Assembly (NCBI RefSeq): GCF_013520985.1
Contig: NZ_JACDTY010000012.1
Location: 62,001 to 126,000 of the forward strand
From: Mesorhizobium neociceri
Lineage (GTDB): Bacteria > Pseudomonadota > Alphaproteobacteria > Rhizobiales > Rhizobiaceae
Direction of reading: 5' to 3'
Length of the DNA stretch: 64,000 nt
The notes under the pieces are model-generated. The model was not told the DNA's origin, did not search any database, and saw only the letters and a program-made list of their open reading frames with translations. Of the stretch, positions 9,266-17,097 are shown in pieces; the stretch's first letter is position 1; the number at the start of each line of letters is the position of its first letter. Both the position numbers and the translations under genes were made by a program.

Positions 9266-10856
9266 CGCTGTCCCGCCATTCCGCGCCCGGACCGGCGCTC
9301 AGGACGACGAGCGCGTCATCAAGCTGGCCGTGCTTGCGGTCGGCGGCCAAGGCGGCGGTGTGCTGGCCGACTGGATCACCGATGTTGCCGAGCGCAGTGG
9401 TTACATTGCGCAGTCGACCTCGGTTGCTGGCGTGGCGCAACGCACTGGCGCCACGATCTATTATGTCGAAATGGCCCGAAACACCGGCCGGCTGCCGGTC
9501 TTTGCCCTGTCGCCTTCGCAAGGCGACGTCGACATATTGATCGCCGCCGAGCTGATGGAGGCCGGCCGCGCCATCATCCGTGGCTTCGTCACGCCCGATC
9601 GCACCACGCTCATCGCGTCTTCGCATCGCATTGCCGCGGTGTCGGAAAAGATCGAGCCAGGCGACGGCCGGGCCTCATCCTCCAAGGTGAACGCGACAGC
9701 CGAGGCCGCATCGAAACGCTTCATCGCCTTCGACATGGAAAAGATCGCCGCCGACAACGGGTCGATGATTTCCGCCAGCCTGCTTGGCGCGCTGGCCGGC
9801 TCCGACGCATTGCCGTTTGCCCGTGAAAGCTATGAGCAGGCGATCGGCGCCGGCGGCCGGGGCGTGAAAGCCAGCCTCGCTGCCTTCGGCGCCGCGTTTG
9901 ACCGCGCCCGCGGTACGGCGGCGCCGGGGCCAGAACCAGCAGAGCCAGCAATTGTCGAATCTGCTTCAGGCGCAGGCCGCGTAAACGGCCCGCAAAACCT
10001 GCTGCATGGCTGGCAGACGCTGGCCGCCCGCATCGACCTGATGCCCTTGCCGGTGCGCGACATGGCGCTTCGAGGCTTGAGAAAGGTCGTCGACTATCAG
10101 GACATCGCCTATGGGCGCGACTATCTCGACCGGCTGGACAAGGCCGTCGCGCTGGATGGCGCCGACCATTCCCATGCGTTGTCCATCGCGGCCGCCAAGC
10201 ATCTGGCCAACGCTCTATGCTACGACGACATGATCCGCGTCGCCGATCTCAAGACGCGCTCGACGCGTGACCGGCGTGTGCGCAAGGAGGTGGGCGTCAA
10301 GGACGGCTCCGTCCTGCAGGTGACCGAATATTTCCATCCGCGCATCCAGGAATTCTGCGGCACGTTGCCGGCGGGGCTCGGCAGCTATATCGAGAACCGG
10401 CCGAAGCTCGCTGCTTTCCTCGATCGCCGCATCAACCATGGGCGCCACATCCGGACCGATAGCTTTGCCGGCTTTGCGGCCCTCTGGTTCATCGGCGGAC
10501 TGCGCCGATGGCGCCGCCGCCTGCTGCGTCACAAGGTCGAGACGGCACATCTGGAGCGCTGGTATGCCCTGGCGCTCAGCCACGTGCCCCATGACTACGC
10601 GTTGGCCGTCGAAATCCTCAACTGCCGCCGGCTGATCAAGGGCTATAGCGACACCCACGTCCGCGCCCAGTCGAAATTCGACCGCGTCCTCTCGGCGCTG
10701 GATCTGGTCAAGGGCCGCGCTGACGCTGCCGACTGGATCAGGCGGTTGCGCGAGGCCGCGCTGAAGGACGAGAAAGGCGACATGCTCGATGGCGCGTTGA
10801 AGACGGTGGCGTCGTTGTCTGATCATAGTGTGGGAGGAGGAGGAGGTCGACCTTAG
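9258..10856 (+). CDS. Indolepyruvate oxidoreductase, beta-type with long C-terminal extension
   Basis: Partner of the IorA-like protein. The first 200 residues have the gamma/beta-subunit fold: LAVLAVGGQGGGVLADWITDVA, then QSTSVAGVAQRTGATIYYVEM and DILIAAELMEAGRAI. Simple IorB proteins are about 200 residues, while this one has 532 from ATG 9258. The extra C-terminal 300 or so residues (containing RVRKEVGVKDGSVLQVTEYF and KYETAHLERWY-like segments) resemble the DUF6537-type tail of large proteobacterial indolepyruvate oxidoreductases. The start overlaps iorA, so the two are translationally coupled. It is the last gene of the rightward operon. Confidence 0.82.
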   Translation: MLDAVPPFRARTGAQDDERVIKLAVLAVGGQGGGVLADWITDVAERSGYIAQSTSVAGVAQRTGATIYYVEMARNTGRLPVFALSPSQGDVDILIAAELMEAGRAIIRGFVTPDRTTLIASSHRIAAVSEKIEPGDGRASSSKVNATAEAASKRFIAFDMEKIAADNGSMISASLLGALAGSDALPFARESYEQAIGAGGRGVKASLAAFGAAFDRARGTAAPGPEPAEPAIVESASGAGRVNGPQNLLHGWQTLAARIDLMPLPVRDMALRGLRKVVDYQDIAYGRDYLDRLDKAVALDGADHSHALSIAAAKHLANALCYDDMIRVADLKTRSTRDRRVRKEVGVKDGSVLQVTEYFHPRIQEFCGTLPAGLGSYIENRPKLAAFLDRRINHGRHIRTDSFAGFAALWFIGGLRRWRRRLLRHKVETAHLERWYALALSHVPHDYALAVEILNCRRLIKGYSDTHVRAQSKFDRVLSALDLVKGRADAADWIRRLREAALKDEKGDMLDGALKTVASLSDHSVGGGGGRP

Positions 10857-11006
10857 GATGGCACCTCTCTGTCGCGCCTATGACGATCTCATCAATGGCG
10901 ATGGCGCCGAAGTCGGCGAGGCGATCTCGCGTATCTCGACCTGGTCTCGATCACCGGTTCGACGCGGGCCGGCGTGCTCGCGTGCACGGCAGACTCGGTG
11001 ACGGCT

Positions 11007-11059
11007 GCTTGTCCGGCAACGATCTCCCTGGGATCGGATGGGGATCGCGCCGGACAAGC
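11007..11059. terminator. Inverted repeat between convergent genes
   Basis: A perfect 11-bp inverted repeat (GCTTGTCCGGC at 11007-11017 and its complement at 11049-11059) lies in the 213-base gap between the convergent IorB-like and LivK-type genes. The loop is long (31 bases) and there is no clear T run, so it is a weak terminator candidate. Confidence 0.4.
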
Positions 11060-11069
11060 ATATCAGCGC

Positions 11070-12329
11070 CTACTGCAGCTTTGCCTGCAACGCATTGACG
11101 TCGTCGGTCGTCATTTCGCCGTCGGTCGTCACCTTGCCGTCGACGATCTTCCACAGCCGGAACGGTCCGGTGATGTCGCCATATTTGTCGAAGGCGACCG
11201 GACCGATGACGCCTTCATAGCGGATCGGCTTGCCGTCCTTGATCAGGCCGAGCGCCTTGGCGAACTCGTCCTTGCCGGCAAAGATCGGCGCGCCGGCCGG
11301 GTCGACCGCCTTGTACATCGCGTCCTTGATCTTGGCCGGGTCCTCGGAGCCGGCAATGGCGATGGCAAGGCCGACAATGGCGCCGGCATCATAGGAACGG
11401 TCGGCTGCCGGGTTCGACGGCTCGATGCCGGAGAATTCCTTGTAGTTCTTCATGAAGTAGTCGGTGGAGGCCGTCGGGCTGGTGCCGGAAGAGGTGCCAT
11501 AGGCATCCTTGAGGTAGTCGGCGCCGACGGATTCGATAAAGTCCGGGCTGTTCATGCCGTCATTGAGCAGGAATTTCTGCACGCCGCCCTGCGAAATCCA
11601 GGTGCGGGCAACCGTTGCGCCGTCGACCGGCGTGCTGACGAGGTAGAGCCCGTCCGGTTCGCCGCCCATTGCGGCTGTGACTTCCGAGGCGTAGCTCGAC
11701 TGCTTTTCGTTGTAGGGCGTGTCGGAGACGATGGTGCCGCCGAGCGCTTTGTAGGCACGCGAGAATTCGGCCACCATGTTGACGCCGAAGTCGTTGTTGA
11801 CGTGGATGATCGACAGCTTCTTGAAGCCCTTGTCGATGGCGTATTTGGCGGCAGCCACGCCTTGCAGCGCATCCGACGTGATGGTGCGGAAGAAGATGCC
11901 GTTGGTCTTGCCGTCACGGCCGAGCGTGGTCAGCGTCGGCGAGGACGAAGCCGGCGACACCTGGACGATCTTGGCCGGCCCGGTGACCGAGGTCAGGATC
12001 GGGATCGACACCGACGAGATGATGCCGCCAATGATCACCGGCACCTTCTTGACCTGCACCAGTTGGGTCGCGGCGTCGACCGCGATATTGCCCTGGCTCT
12101 GGCTGTCGCGCGTGTCGGTCACGAGATCGCAGCCGCGCACGCCGCCGGCTTCGTTGATGTCACGGAAGGCCATTTCGACGGACTTGGCGCCGGCCTGGCC
12201 GTACTCGCCGGCAGGGCCGGTCAGCTCCATGACCAGGCCGACGGTGATCTTGCAATCGGCGGCCTGCGCGGCGCCGGCCATCGTGACGAGGGCCAGTGCG
12301 GTCGTGAGTTGGAGTATCGTGTTTCTCAT
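11070..12329 (-). CDS. LivK-type periplasmic binding protein (branched-chain/aromatic amino-acid family)
   Basis: A 419-residue binding protein of the HAAT ABC family. From ATG 12329 there is a Sec signal peptide (TILQLTTALALVTMAGAAQA, then mature ADCKITVG). The mature part has the family patterns GLVMELTGPAGEYGQAGAKSVEMAF and ERVRG/GGVRGCDLV. A longer upstream open frame exists but runs through the neighbouring gene and is not used. It is the last gene of the leftward GntR-led run, while its ATPases and permeases are encoded rightward at 15554-18979. Ligands of this family include branched-chain amino acids, amides, urea and aromatic acids; the ligand here is unknown. Confidence 0.9.
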   Translation of the reverse strand: MRNTILQLTTALALVTMAGAAQAADCKITVGLVMELTGPAGEYGQAGAKSVEMAFRDINEAGGVRGCDLVTDTRDSQSQGNIAVDAATQLVQVKKVPVIIGGIISSVSIPILTSVTGPAKIVQVSPASSSPTLTTLGRDGKTNGIFFRTITSDALQGVAAAKYAIDKGFKKLSIIHVNNDFGVNMVAEFSRAYKALGGTIVSDTPYNEKQSSYASEVTAAMGGEPDGLYLVSTPVDGATVARTWISQGGVQKFLLNDGMNSPDFIESVGADYLKDAYGTSSGTSPTASTDYFMKNYKEFSGIEPSNPAADRSYDAGAIVGLAIAIAGSEDPAKIKDAMYKAVDPAGAPIFAGKDEFAKALGLIKDGKPIRYEGVIGPVAFDKYGDITGPFRLWKIVDGKVTTDGEMTTDDVNALQAKLQ

Positions 12330-12378
12330 TGTTGTTCCCCTTGAGTTACTCGACTGGATTTTGATCTCTGGAGCCTGT

Positions 12379-12807
12379 TCAGCTTTCCGGCACCTGCAGC
12401 CAGGTTTCATGCAGGTGCCGCCATTCGACGCCGTTGGGCGCCGATGAACTGGTGGTGAAGACAGCACTGGACTGCCGGCGACTGTACTTGCCGGCGCGCA
12501 GTTGCGCCTCGATGTAGAAGACGACGATCGTGTCCGCGTCCTGCCAACCCGGCCTGATATCCTCGATCGATATGGCAAAACCGTCGTCGCAAGTGGCGCG
12601 ACTTGTTCGGACATGATCGACAACCGCGTCGCGGTCGAGGATCTGGCCATTCGGCGCGACCATGGCGAAGCCTTCGCCCATGACAGCTTCGAAGCGGCCG
12701 AGCTCCACGGAGTTGGCTCGCGCGGCGGCAAACCAGTCGACGAAGAAGCGATGCAGATCGACGACCTCGGCGCTGGCACGCGAAAAAAGGGATGGTTCGC
12801 CGCTCAT
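12379..12807 (-). CDS. SnoaL-like / DUF4440 nuclear-transport-factor-2-fold protein
   Basis: A 142-residue protein with the cone-like NTF2 fold signature: an N-terminal helical part (DLHRFFVDWFAAARANS), FEAVMGEGFAMVAPNGQILDRDAVVDHV, and beta strands ending VEWRHLHETWLQV. The family includes small isomerases, hydratases and ligand-binding proteins. The start overlaps the aldo/keto reductase stop by four bases, so it is part of the GntR-led operon. The specific activity is not predictable. Confidence 0.7.
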   Translation of the reverse strand: MSGEPSLFSRASAEVVDLHRFFVDWFAAARANSVELGRFEAVMGEGFAMVAPNGQILDRDAVVDHVRTSRATCDDGFAISIEDIRPGWQDADTIVVFYIEAQLRAGKYSRRQSSAVFTTSSSAPNGVEWRHLHETWLQVPES

Positions 12808-13859
12808 TTCTTCCCCGCATTGAGGTTGTAATGCATGATCGAGCCGTGGCGGCCATGACGGTCGCGCTCCAGCGTGTAGACGTCGCCCTCGAGGCCGGTG
12901 CCTTGTGCTATGACAGCAGCAATCCGCGCGCGATCGTCGGCGTCGAGTGCGACGTCCATGATTTTAGCATTGGCCAGCGCATGCGCCTGGTTGCGCGCGC
13001 CGACAATGACGGCCGCCACGTGTGGCTGGTCCAGCACCCAGGCCGAGGCGATGGTGGCGATGTCGACGCCGTGGCGATCGCCGACAGCTTTCAGTGCCTC
13101 GAGCAGGGACTGAAACAGCTCCCAGCCACCGAAATCGTCGATGATCAGCTTGTATTTGACCAACGAGCGGTTTTCGAGCGGTGTGGCCGGCTCGGCCACG
13201 CCGAGCCATTTGTCACTGAGGAAGCCGCCGGCCACCGAGCCGTAGCAGAGGAAGCTGACACCGTTCTTCGCGGCGAGGCCCGCCAGGCTGTTTGCCGGCC
13301 GCTGGTCGAGCACCGAGTATTGCAGCTGCTGGCTGACCAGCGGAATCCCCGCGGCAAGGATTTCGGCGAGCCGCGGCGTATCGAAGTTCGTGGTGCCGAG
13401 ATTGCGTACCTTGCCTTCGCGCCGAAGCTCGTCGAGCCAACCCATCGCATCGACATAACGAGGCTGGTCATAATCCCACCAGTGAAACTGCACGAGATCG
13501 ATCCGCTCGGTCTTGAGCCTGCGAAGCGACTGATCAACGATGCCCCTGATGTAGTCGCGGCTGATGCTTGCCAGTCGTTCGAGGTCGGGCACCAGCTTGG
13601 TGTGCACCTTCATCCTGGCCGCGACATCGAGACCGCGCTCGCTGGCCAGCCGCAGGCGCGCGGCGCCGATCAGTTCCTCGACGCCGGTGTAGATGTCGGC
13701 GCAGTCATAGGTCCAGATGCCGGCATCGAACGTGGCGATCAGGTCGGTTACCGCTTGGCTGCGGTCGATGGCGCCATGGCCGCCGGCGAGCTGCCAGCCG
13801 CCGCGGATGACGCGCGAGATTGTATAGCCGGGGCTGAGTTCGACGGTCCTAGCGCTCAT
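12804..13859 (-). CDS. Aldo/keto reductase
   Basis: A 351-residue NADPH-dependent oxidoreductase with a TIM-barrel fold. The catalytic tetrad positions are visible: Asp and Tyr in WTYDCADIYTG, Lys in RMKVHTKL, and His in VQFHWWDY. Start chosen at ATG 13859, which overlaps the TIGR04076 stop; the longer upstream frame has no support. It may reduce an aldehyde or ketone intermediate of the compound imported by the neighbouring ABC system. Confidence 0.87.
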   Translation of the reverse strand: MSARTVELSPGYTISRVIRGGWQLAGGHGAIDRSQAVTDLIATFDAGIWTYDCADIYTGVEELIGAARLRLASERGLDVAARMKVHTKLVPDLERLASISRDYIRGIVDQSLRRLKTERIDLVQFHWWDYDQPRYVDAMGWLDELRREGKVRNLGTTNFDTPRLAEILAAGIPLVSQQLQYSVLDQRPANSLAGLAAKNGVSFLCYGSVAGGFLSDKWLGVAEPATPLENRSLVKYKLIIDDFGGWELFQSLLEALKAVGDRHGVDIATIASAWVLDQPHVAAVIVGARNQAHALANAKIMDVALDADDRARIAAVIAQGTGLEGDVYTLERDRHGRHGSIMHYNLNAGKK

Positions 13860-14209
13860 CCCTTGTCGGTCTCCTTCGGAAGCGGCACGGCCGTGGTTTC
13901 GGCATGGCTGAACCGCCGCTTGGCCAACCTGACGATCCGCAGCCGGCTGGCGCAATTGGGATCGGGACAGGCGATCTCGGCATCCGAGGTCATCCAGTCA
14001 TTTGCGTGCGTCGGGCGCTGCTTTGCCGCCAGCAGCGGCAACACAGCCGCAATCGAATAGATCGAGAAGCCCTGCCCAGGCGGCAGCGACAGCATCTCAC
14101 CCTTGAGCTCGAAATAGTCGCCCGCCCGGGCGCCGCAATAGATCGGCTTGCCCTCGGGAATGACCGCCTCGACGCGCAGATCGAAAAGCTCGAAACTGTC
14201 GTCGGCCAT
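13856..14209 (-). CDS. TIGR04076-family protein
   Basis: A 117-residue protein matching the general pattern of TIGR04076: a short strand region, GARAGDYFELKGEML, a helical SIYSIAAVLPLLAAKQR, a spacer, and a C-terminal CPDPNCASRLRIVRL. The two cysteines in CPDPNC could bind a metal; this is inference. It is encoded between an aldo/keto reductase and a DUF3830 protein, overlapping the former by four bases. The family has no established function, though it recurs in catabolic clusters. Confidence 0.65.
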   Translation of the reverse strand: MADDSFELFDLRVEAVIPEGKPIYCGARAGDYFELKGEMLSLPPGQGFSIYSIAAVLPLLAAKQRPTHANDWMTSDAEIACPDPNCASRLRIVRLAKRRFSHAETTAVPLPKETDKG

Positions 14210-14210
14210 G

Positions 14211-14693
14211 TCAGGTTTCCACTAGGCTGAAGGTGACGTCACAGGCGCCGTTGCGGCGGATGACGCCGCAGGCGGCGGCGAACTGATCGCGCTCTTCGGC
14301 AAGCACTTGCGCCACCACGCTGCCGGCCAGCCAGCCGATCGGGAACAGCAGCCGCGCCCCCTGCCCGTAGTACAGGCCGATATCGAAGATGGCATTGGGA
14401 TTGCCGCCCCACATGCGTGGCGGCACATAGGACAGCACGATATCGCCCGGCTGCGGCGTCAGCGTCGCATTCTCTGGCGGCAAGGGCTGGGCATAGGCCT
14501 GGCCCTCGAGATCGGCTGACGGAACCGGGCACGAGATTTCCGGTCCCGTCCACATCGCATGGATGCCCGGGACGACGCGCGGGGCGGCGAGGTATGCCTG
14601 GAGAAAAGCCGCGTTTTCCGGCGCCTTTTCGGGCAGCAACGGCGCCGTCACGAAAAGCTTCGAGCGCGGCTCGGTGATCCTGATGCCGGTCAT
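14211..14693 (-). CDS. DUF3830-family protein
   Basis: A 160-residue protein of the cyclophilin-like DUF3830 family. It is recognised by the pattern PENAAFLQAYL, ISCPVPSAD, LTPQPGDIVLSYVPP, IFDIGLYYG and GWLAGSVVAQV. The start overlaps the GntR stop by four bases. DUF3830 genes often sit beside transport and amide-hydrolysis genes, but the biochemical role is not known. Confidence 0.7.
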   Translation of the reverse strand: MTGIRITEPRSKLFVTAPLLPEKAPENAAFLQAYLAAPRVVPGIHAMWTGPEISCPVPSADLEGQAYAQPLPPENATLTPQPGDIVLSYVPPRMWGGNPNAIFDIGLYYGQGARLLFPIGWLAGSVVAQVLAEERDQFAAACGVIRRNGACDVTFSLVET

Positions 14694-15424
14694 GTCCGGT
14701 CCTTCGCGGCGGCGGATTGAAGTTTGTCGCGCAGGAATGCAAACGGCCGGCTGATGTCTGCCACCAGTGCTTCGCGCGCCGCTTGCGCATCCTGTTTGGC
14801 AAGAGCCGCGACGATGCTACGATGATAGTGCGCAGTGTCGACCTCGCCGGCTTCAGAAAACGCGTAGATGGCGACGCGTATGCATGGTCCCGATTGAAGC
14901 CAGAGGCTTTCGATCATCGGGATCAGCACAGCCGAGCCGCAGCAGCGGTAGATCTCGAAATGGAAGCTCTGGTTGAGCGTCGCTTCGCGGTCGATGTCCT
15001 TCTTGTGCTTCAGCGCCCGCATCTCGTCCCACTCGCCAAGCATGGCTTCGATGGTGGCGATCTGGCGCGGCCCCATCCGCGTGGCGGCAAGCGCGATCGC
15101 TTCGCCTTCGATGAGGGAGCGCGCGCGCAGGAGGTCGTCGATTCGCTCCAGCGTGATCGGCGGCACACGCACGGAACGGTTGGGCAGCGCCTCCAGCGCC
15201 TTTTCCGTGATCAGCCGGCCGAGCGCCTCTCGCACCGGCATGGTCGAGGTGACCAGCGCATCGGCGAGACCGCGGATGGTCAGCACCTGGCTCGGTTCGA
15301 AAAGACCGCCGATCAGGGCCCGACGCAACTCCGAGTAGACACGATCCTGCACGGTCTCGCGGCCGACCGGCGTGAGCTGGGCCGCGATCGTTTCGTTGTT
15401 TCGCTCGATGGCAGCCTTTTGCAT
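14690..15424 (-). CDS. GntR-family regulator, FadR/FCD type
   Basis: A 244-residue regulator. The N-terminal winged helix contains VYSELRRALIGGLFEPSQVLTIRGLADAL and the hallmark MPVREALGRL, with wing ALPNRSVRVP. The C-terminal all-helical FCD ligand domain carries LLRARSLIEGEAIALAA and the metal-ligand-like FHFEIYRCCGS region. It heads a tightly overlapping leftward operon and is divergent from LivGFHM. The palindrome at 15495-15504 is a good candidate operator, so it probably controls both directions in response to the transported compound or a metabolite. Confidence 0.92.
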   Translation of the reverse strand: MQKAAIERNNETIAAQLTPVGRETVQDRVYSELRRALIGGLFEPSQVLTIRGLADALVTSTMPVREALGRLITEKALEALPNRSVRVPPITLERIDDLLRARSLIEGEAIALAATRMGPRQIATIEAMLGEWDEMRALKHKKDIDREATLNQSFHFEIYRCCGSAVLIPMIESLWLQSGPCIRVAIYAFSEAGEVDTAHYHRSIVAALAKQDAQAAREALVADISRPFAFLRDKLQSAAAKDRT

Positions 15425-15480
15425 GGCATTCCCGGTCTTGGCCCGTTTTCGGCTTGCGGAGAAAATTAAAGCCGATTAGC

Positions 15481-15504
15481 GTGATCAAAGCAAGTGTGAT
15501 CACA
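15481..15504. promoter_or_regulatory. Candidate GntR/FCD operator
   Basis: A perfect 10-bp palindrome TGTGATCACA at 15495-15504 is preceded by a related half-site GTGATCA at 15481-15487, in the 129-base gap between gntR and livG. FCD-type GntR proteins often bind short palindromes of the TTGTNNNACAA class. The location between divergent promoters fits autoregulation and control of both operons. Binding is inferred. Confidence 0.55.
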
Positions 15505-15553
15505 AATCAAAAAAAAATCAGAAGGCGGCAAAGACCGCTCGGCCAGAGGGTGC

Positions 15554-16351
15554 ATGAGCGAGACAGCTGAACGGCAGGACGAAATCCGCGCACCGGTTCT
15601 GTCGGCGAGGAATGTCGTCAGGCGGTTCGGTGGCCTCGTCGCCGTCAACGATGTCTCGTTTGATGTCAAAGCGGGCGAAATCCTCGGCCTGATCGGACCG
15701 AATGGCGCCGGCAAGACGACAATGTTCGATCTGTTGGCGGGCAGCATATTGCCGACTAGTGGCGATATCCTTCTCAACGGCACGCGCGTCTCGGGTGAAG
15801 CCGCTCATCTGCGCATCGGTCGCGGCCTTGGCCGCACCTTTCAGATCCCGCGTCCGCTGCCCAATCTGACGCTGATCGAAAACATCATGCTGGCGGCACA
15901 GGGCCAGGCCGGTGAAAAGCTGCTCGCCAATTTCGTCACGCCGTGGCGCGTCGCGGCGCAGGAGAGAACGGCCAGAACAAAGGCACTCGAACTACTGGAG
16001 CTCGTCACCCTCACCCATCTCGCGCATGAGCCGGCGCGCGTGCTTTCCGGCGGCCAGCGCAAGCTGCTCGAACTCGCTCGCGTCATGATTGCCGACCCGG
16101 CGATCATCCTGCTCGACGAGCCGGCTGCCGGCGTCAACGCGACGCTGCTCGAAGTCATAATCGACCGCATCCGCGATATCAACGCGCGCGGCATCACCTT
16201 CCTGCTGATCGAGCACAACATCGACATGGTGACGCGGCTCTGCCACCGCGTCCTCGTCATGGCGAGCGGTCAGCTGCTCAGCGAAGGCACGGCGGAAGAG
16301 GTCGCCCGCGACCCGCGCGTCATCGAGGCCTATCTCGGAGGCGCCACATGA
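15554..16351 (+). CDS. ABC transporter ATP-binding protein, LivG type
   Basis: A 265-residue ATPase of a HAAT importer. Walker A is GPNGAGKTT, the LivG-type GRTFQIPRPLPNLT region follows, the signature is LSGGQRKLLELAR, and Walker B is IILLDEPAAG. The ATG at 15554 follows AGAGGG. It overlaps the LivF-type gene by four bases. It energises uptake of the ligand bound by the periplasmic protein encoded at 11070-12329. Confidence 0.93.
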   Translation: MSETAERQDEIRAPVLSARNVVRRFGGLVAVNDVSFDVKAGEILGLIGPNGAGKTTMFDLLAGSILPTSGDILLNGTRVSGEAAHLRIGRGLGRTFQIPRPLPNLTLIENIMLAAQGQAGEKLLANFVTPWRVAAQERTARTKALELLELVTLTHLAHEPARVLSGGQRKLLELARVMIADPAIILLDEPAAGVNATLLEVIIDRIRDINARGITFLLIEHNIDMVTRLCHRVLVMASGQLLSEGTAEEVARDPRVIEAYLGGAT

Positions 16352-17097
16352 ACGAGACCGTCCTCGACGTCCGCGATCTCGAAGCCGGTTACGAGCCCGG
16401 CGTACCGATCGTGCGCGGCGCCTCGATCACCGTCGGCAAGGGTGAGATCGTCGTCGTTCTCGGTCCCAACGGTGCCGGCAAGTCGAGCCTCATCAAGGCG
16501 ATCGCCGGCCTCGTCCCGATCACCGGCGGCACGGCGTTTCTTGACGGCAAGGACATCACCGCCGCACCTGCACACACCATGGTTAGGCTTGGCCTAGCCT
16601 TCGTGCCGCAAACCGAAAACATCTTTCCGCTGATGTCGGTCGAGGACAATCTGAAGGTCGCCTGCGGCATTCTCGAGCGGCGCGAAATACCAGGCCGTAT
16701 CGAGGAAATGTATGCCGCCTTTCCCGACCTCGTACGCCAGCGGCGGACCACCGCTGGCAATCTGTCGGGCGGACAGCGGCAGATGCTCGCCGTCGCACGC
16801 GCCCTGATCGTCCATCCCAAGGTGCTGGTGCTGGACGAACCGTCGGCCGGCCTGTCGCCAAAATTCGTCTCGATGGTGTTCGAGATGCTGGCCGGCATCC
16901 GCAAGTCCGGCGTCACCATCCTGCTTGTCGAACAGAACGCCAAGGCAGCCCTGGCCATCGGTGACCGCGCCTATGTGCTGGTCGAAGGCAAGGACCGGCA
17001 CGAGGGTGTGGCGTCCGAATTGTGGAACGATCCGGTCGTCGCCGAACTCTATCTCGGCCAACGCCCTTCTCACGCCAGCAAGGGAGGAGCGGCATGA
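16348..17097 (+). CDS. ABC transporter ATP-binding protein, LivF type
   Basis: A 249-residue ATPase. It shows Walker A GPNGAGKSS, the LivF-like FVPQTENIFPLMSVEDNL, signature LSGGQRQMLAVARAL, and Walker B VLVLDEPSAGLSP. Start and stop overlap the neighbouring LivG- and LivH-type genes by four bases each, so the transporter is translated as one coupled unit. Confidence 0.93.
   Translation: MNETVLDVRDLEAGYEPGVPIVRGASITVGKGEIVVVLGPNGAGKSSLIKAIAGLVPITGGTAFLDGKDITAAPAHTMVRLGLAFVPQTENIFPLMSVEDNLKVACGILERREIPGRIEEMYAAFPDLVRQRRTTAGNLSGGQRQMLAVARALIVHPKVLVLDEPSAGLSPKFVSMVFEMLAGIRKSGVTILLVEQNAKAALAIGDRAYVLVEGKDRHEGVASELWNDPVVAELYLGQRPSHASKGGAA

Noticed and set aside
10974..12344. A 456-codon plus-strand frame antisense to the LivK-type gene
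   Set aside because: The minus-strand protein has a signal peptide and family motifs; the plus-strand translation is rich in Arg, Asp, Gly and Val with no domain.
12792..14060. A 422-codon plus-strand frame antisense to the aldo/keto reductase
   Set aside because: The catalytic tetrad of the reductase is on the minus strand and the neighbours overlap in that direction.
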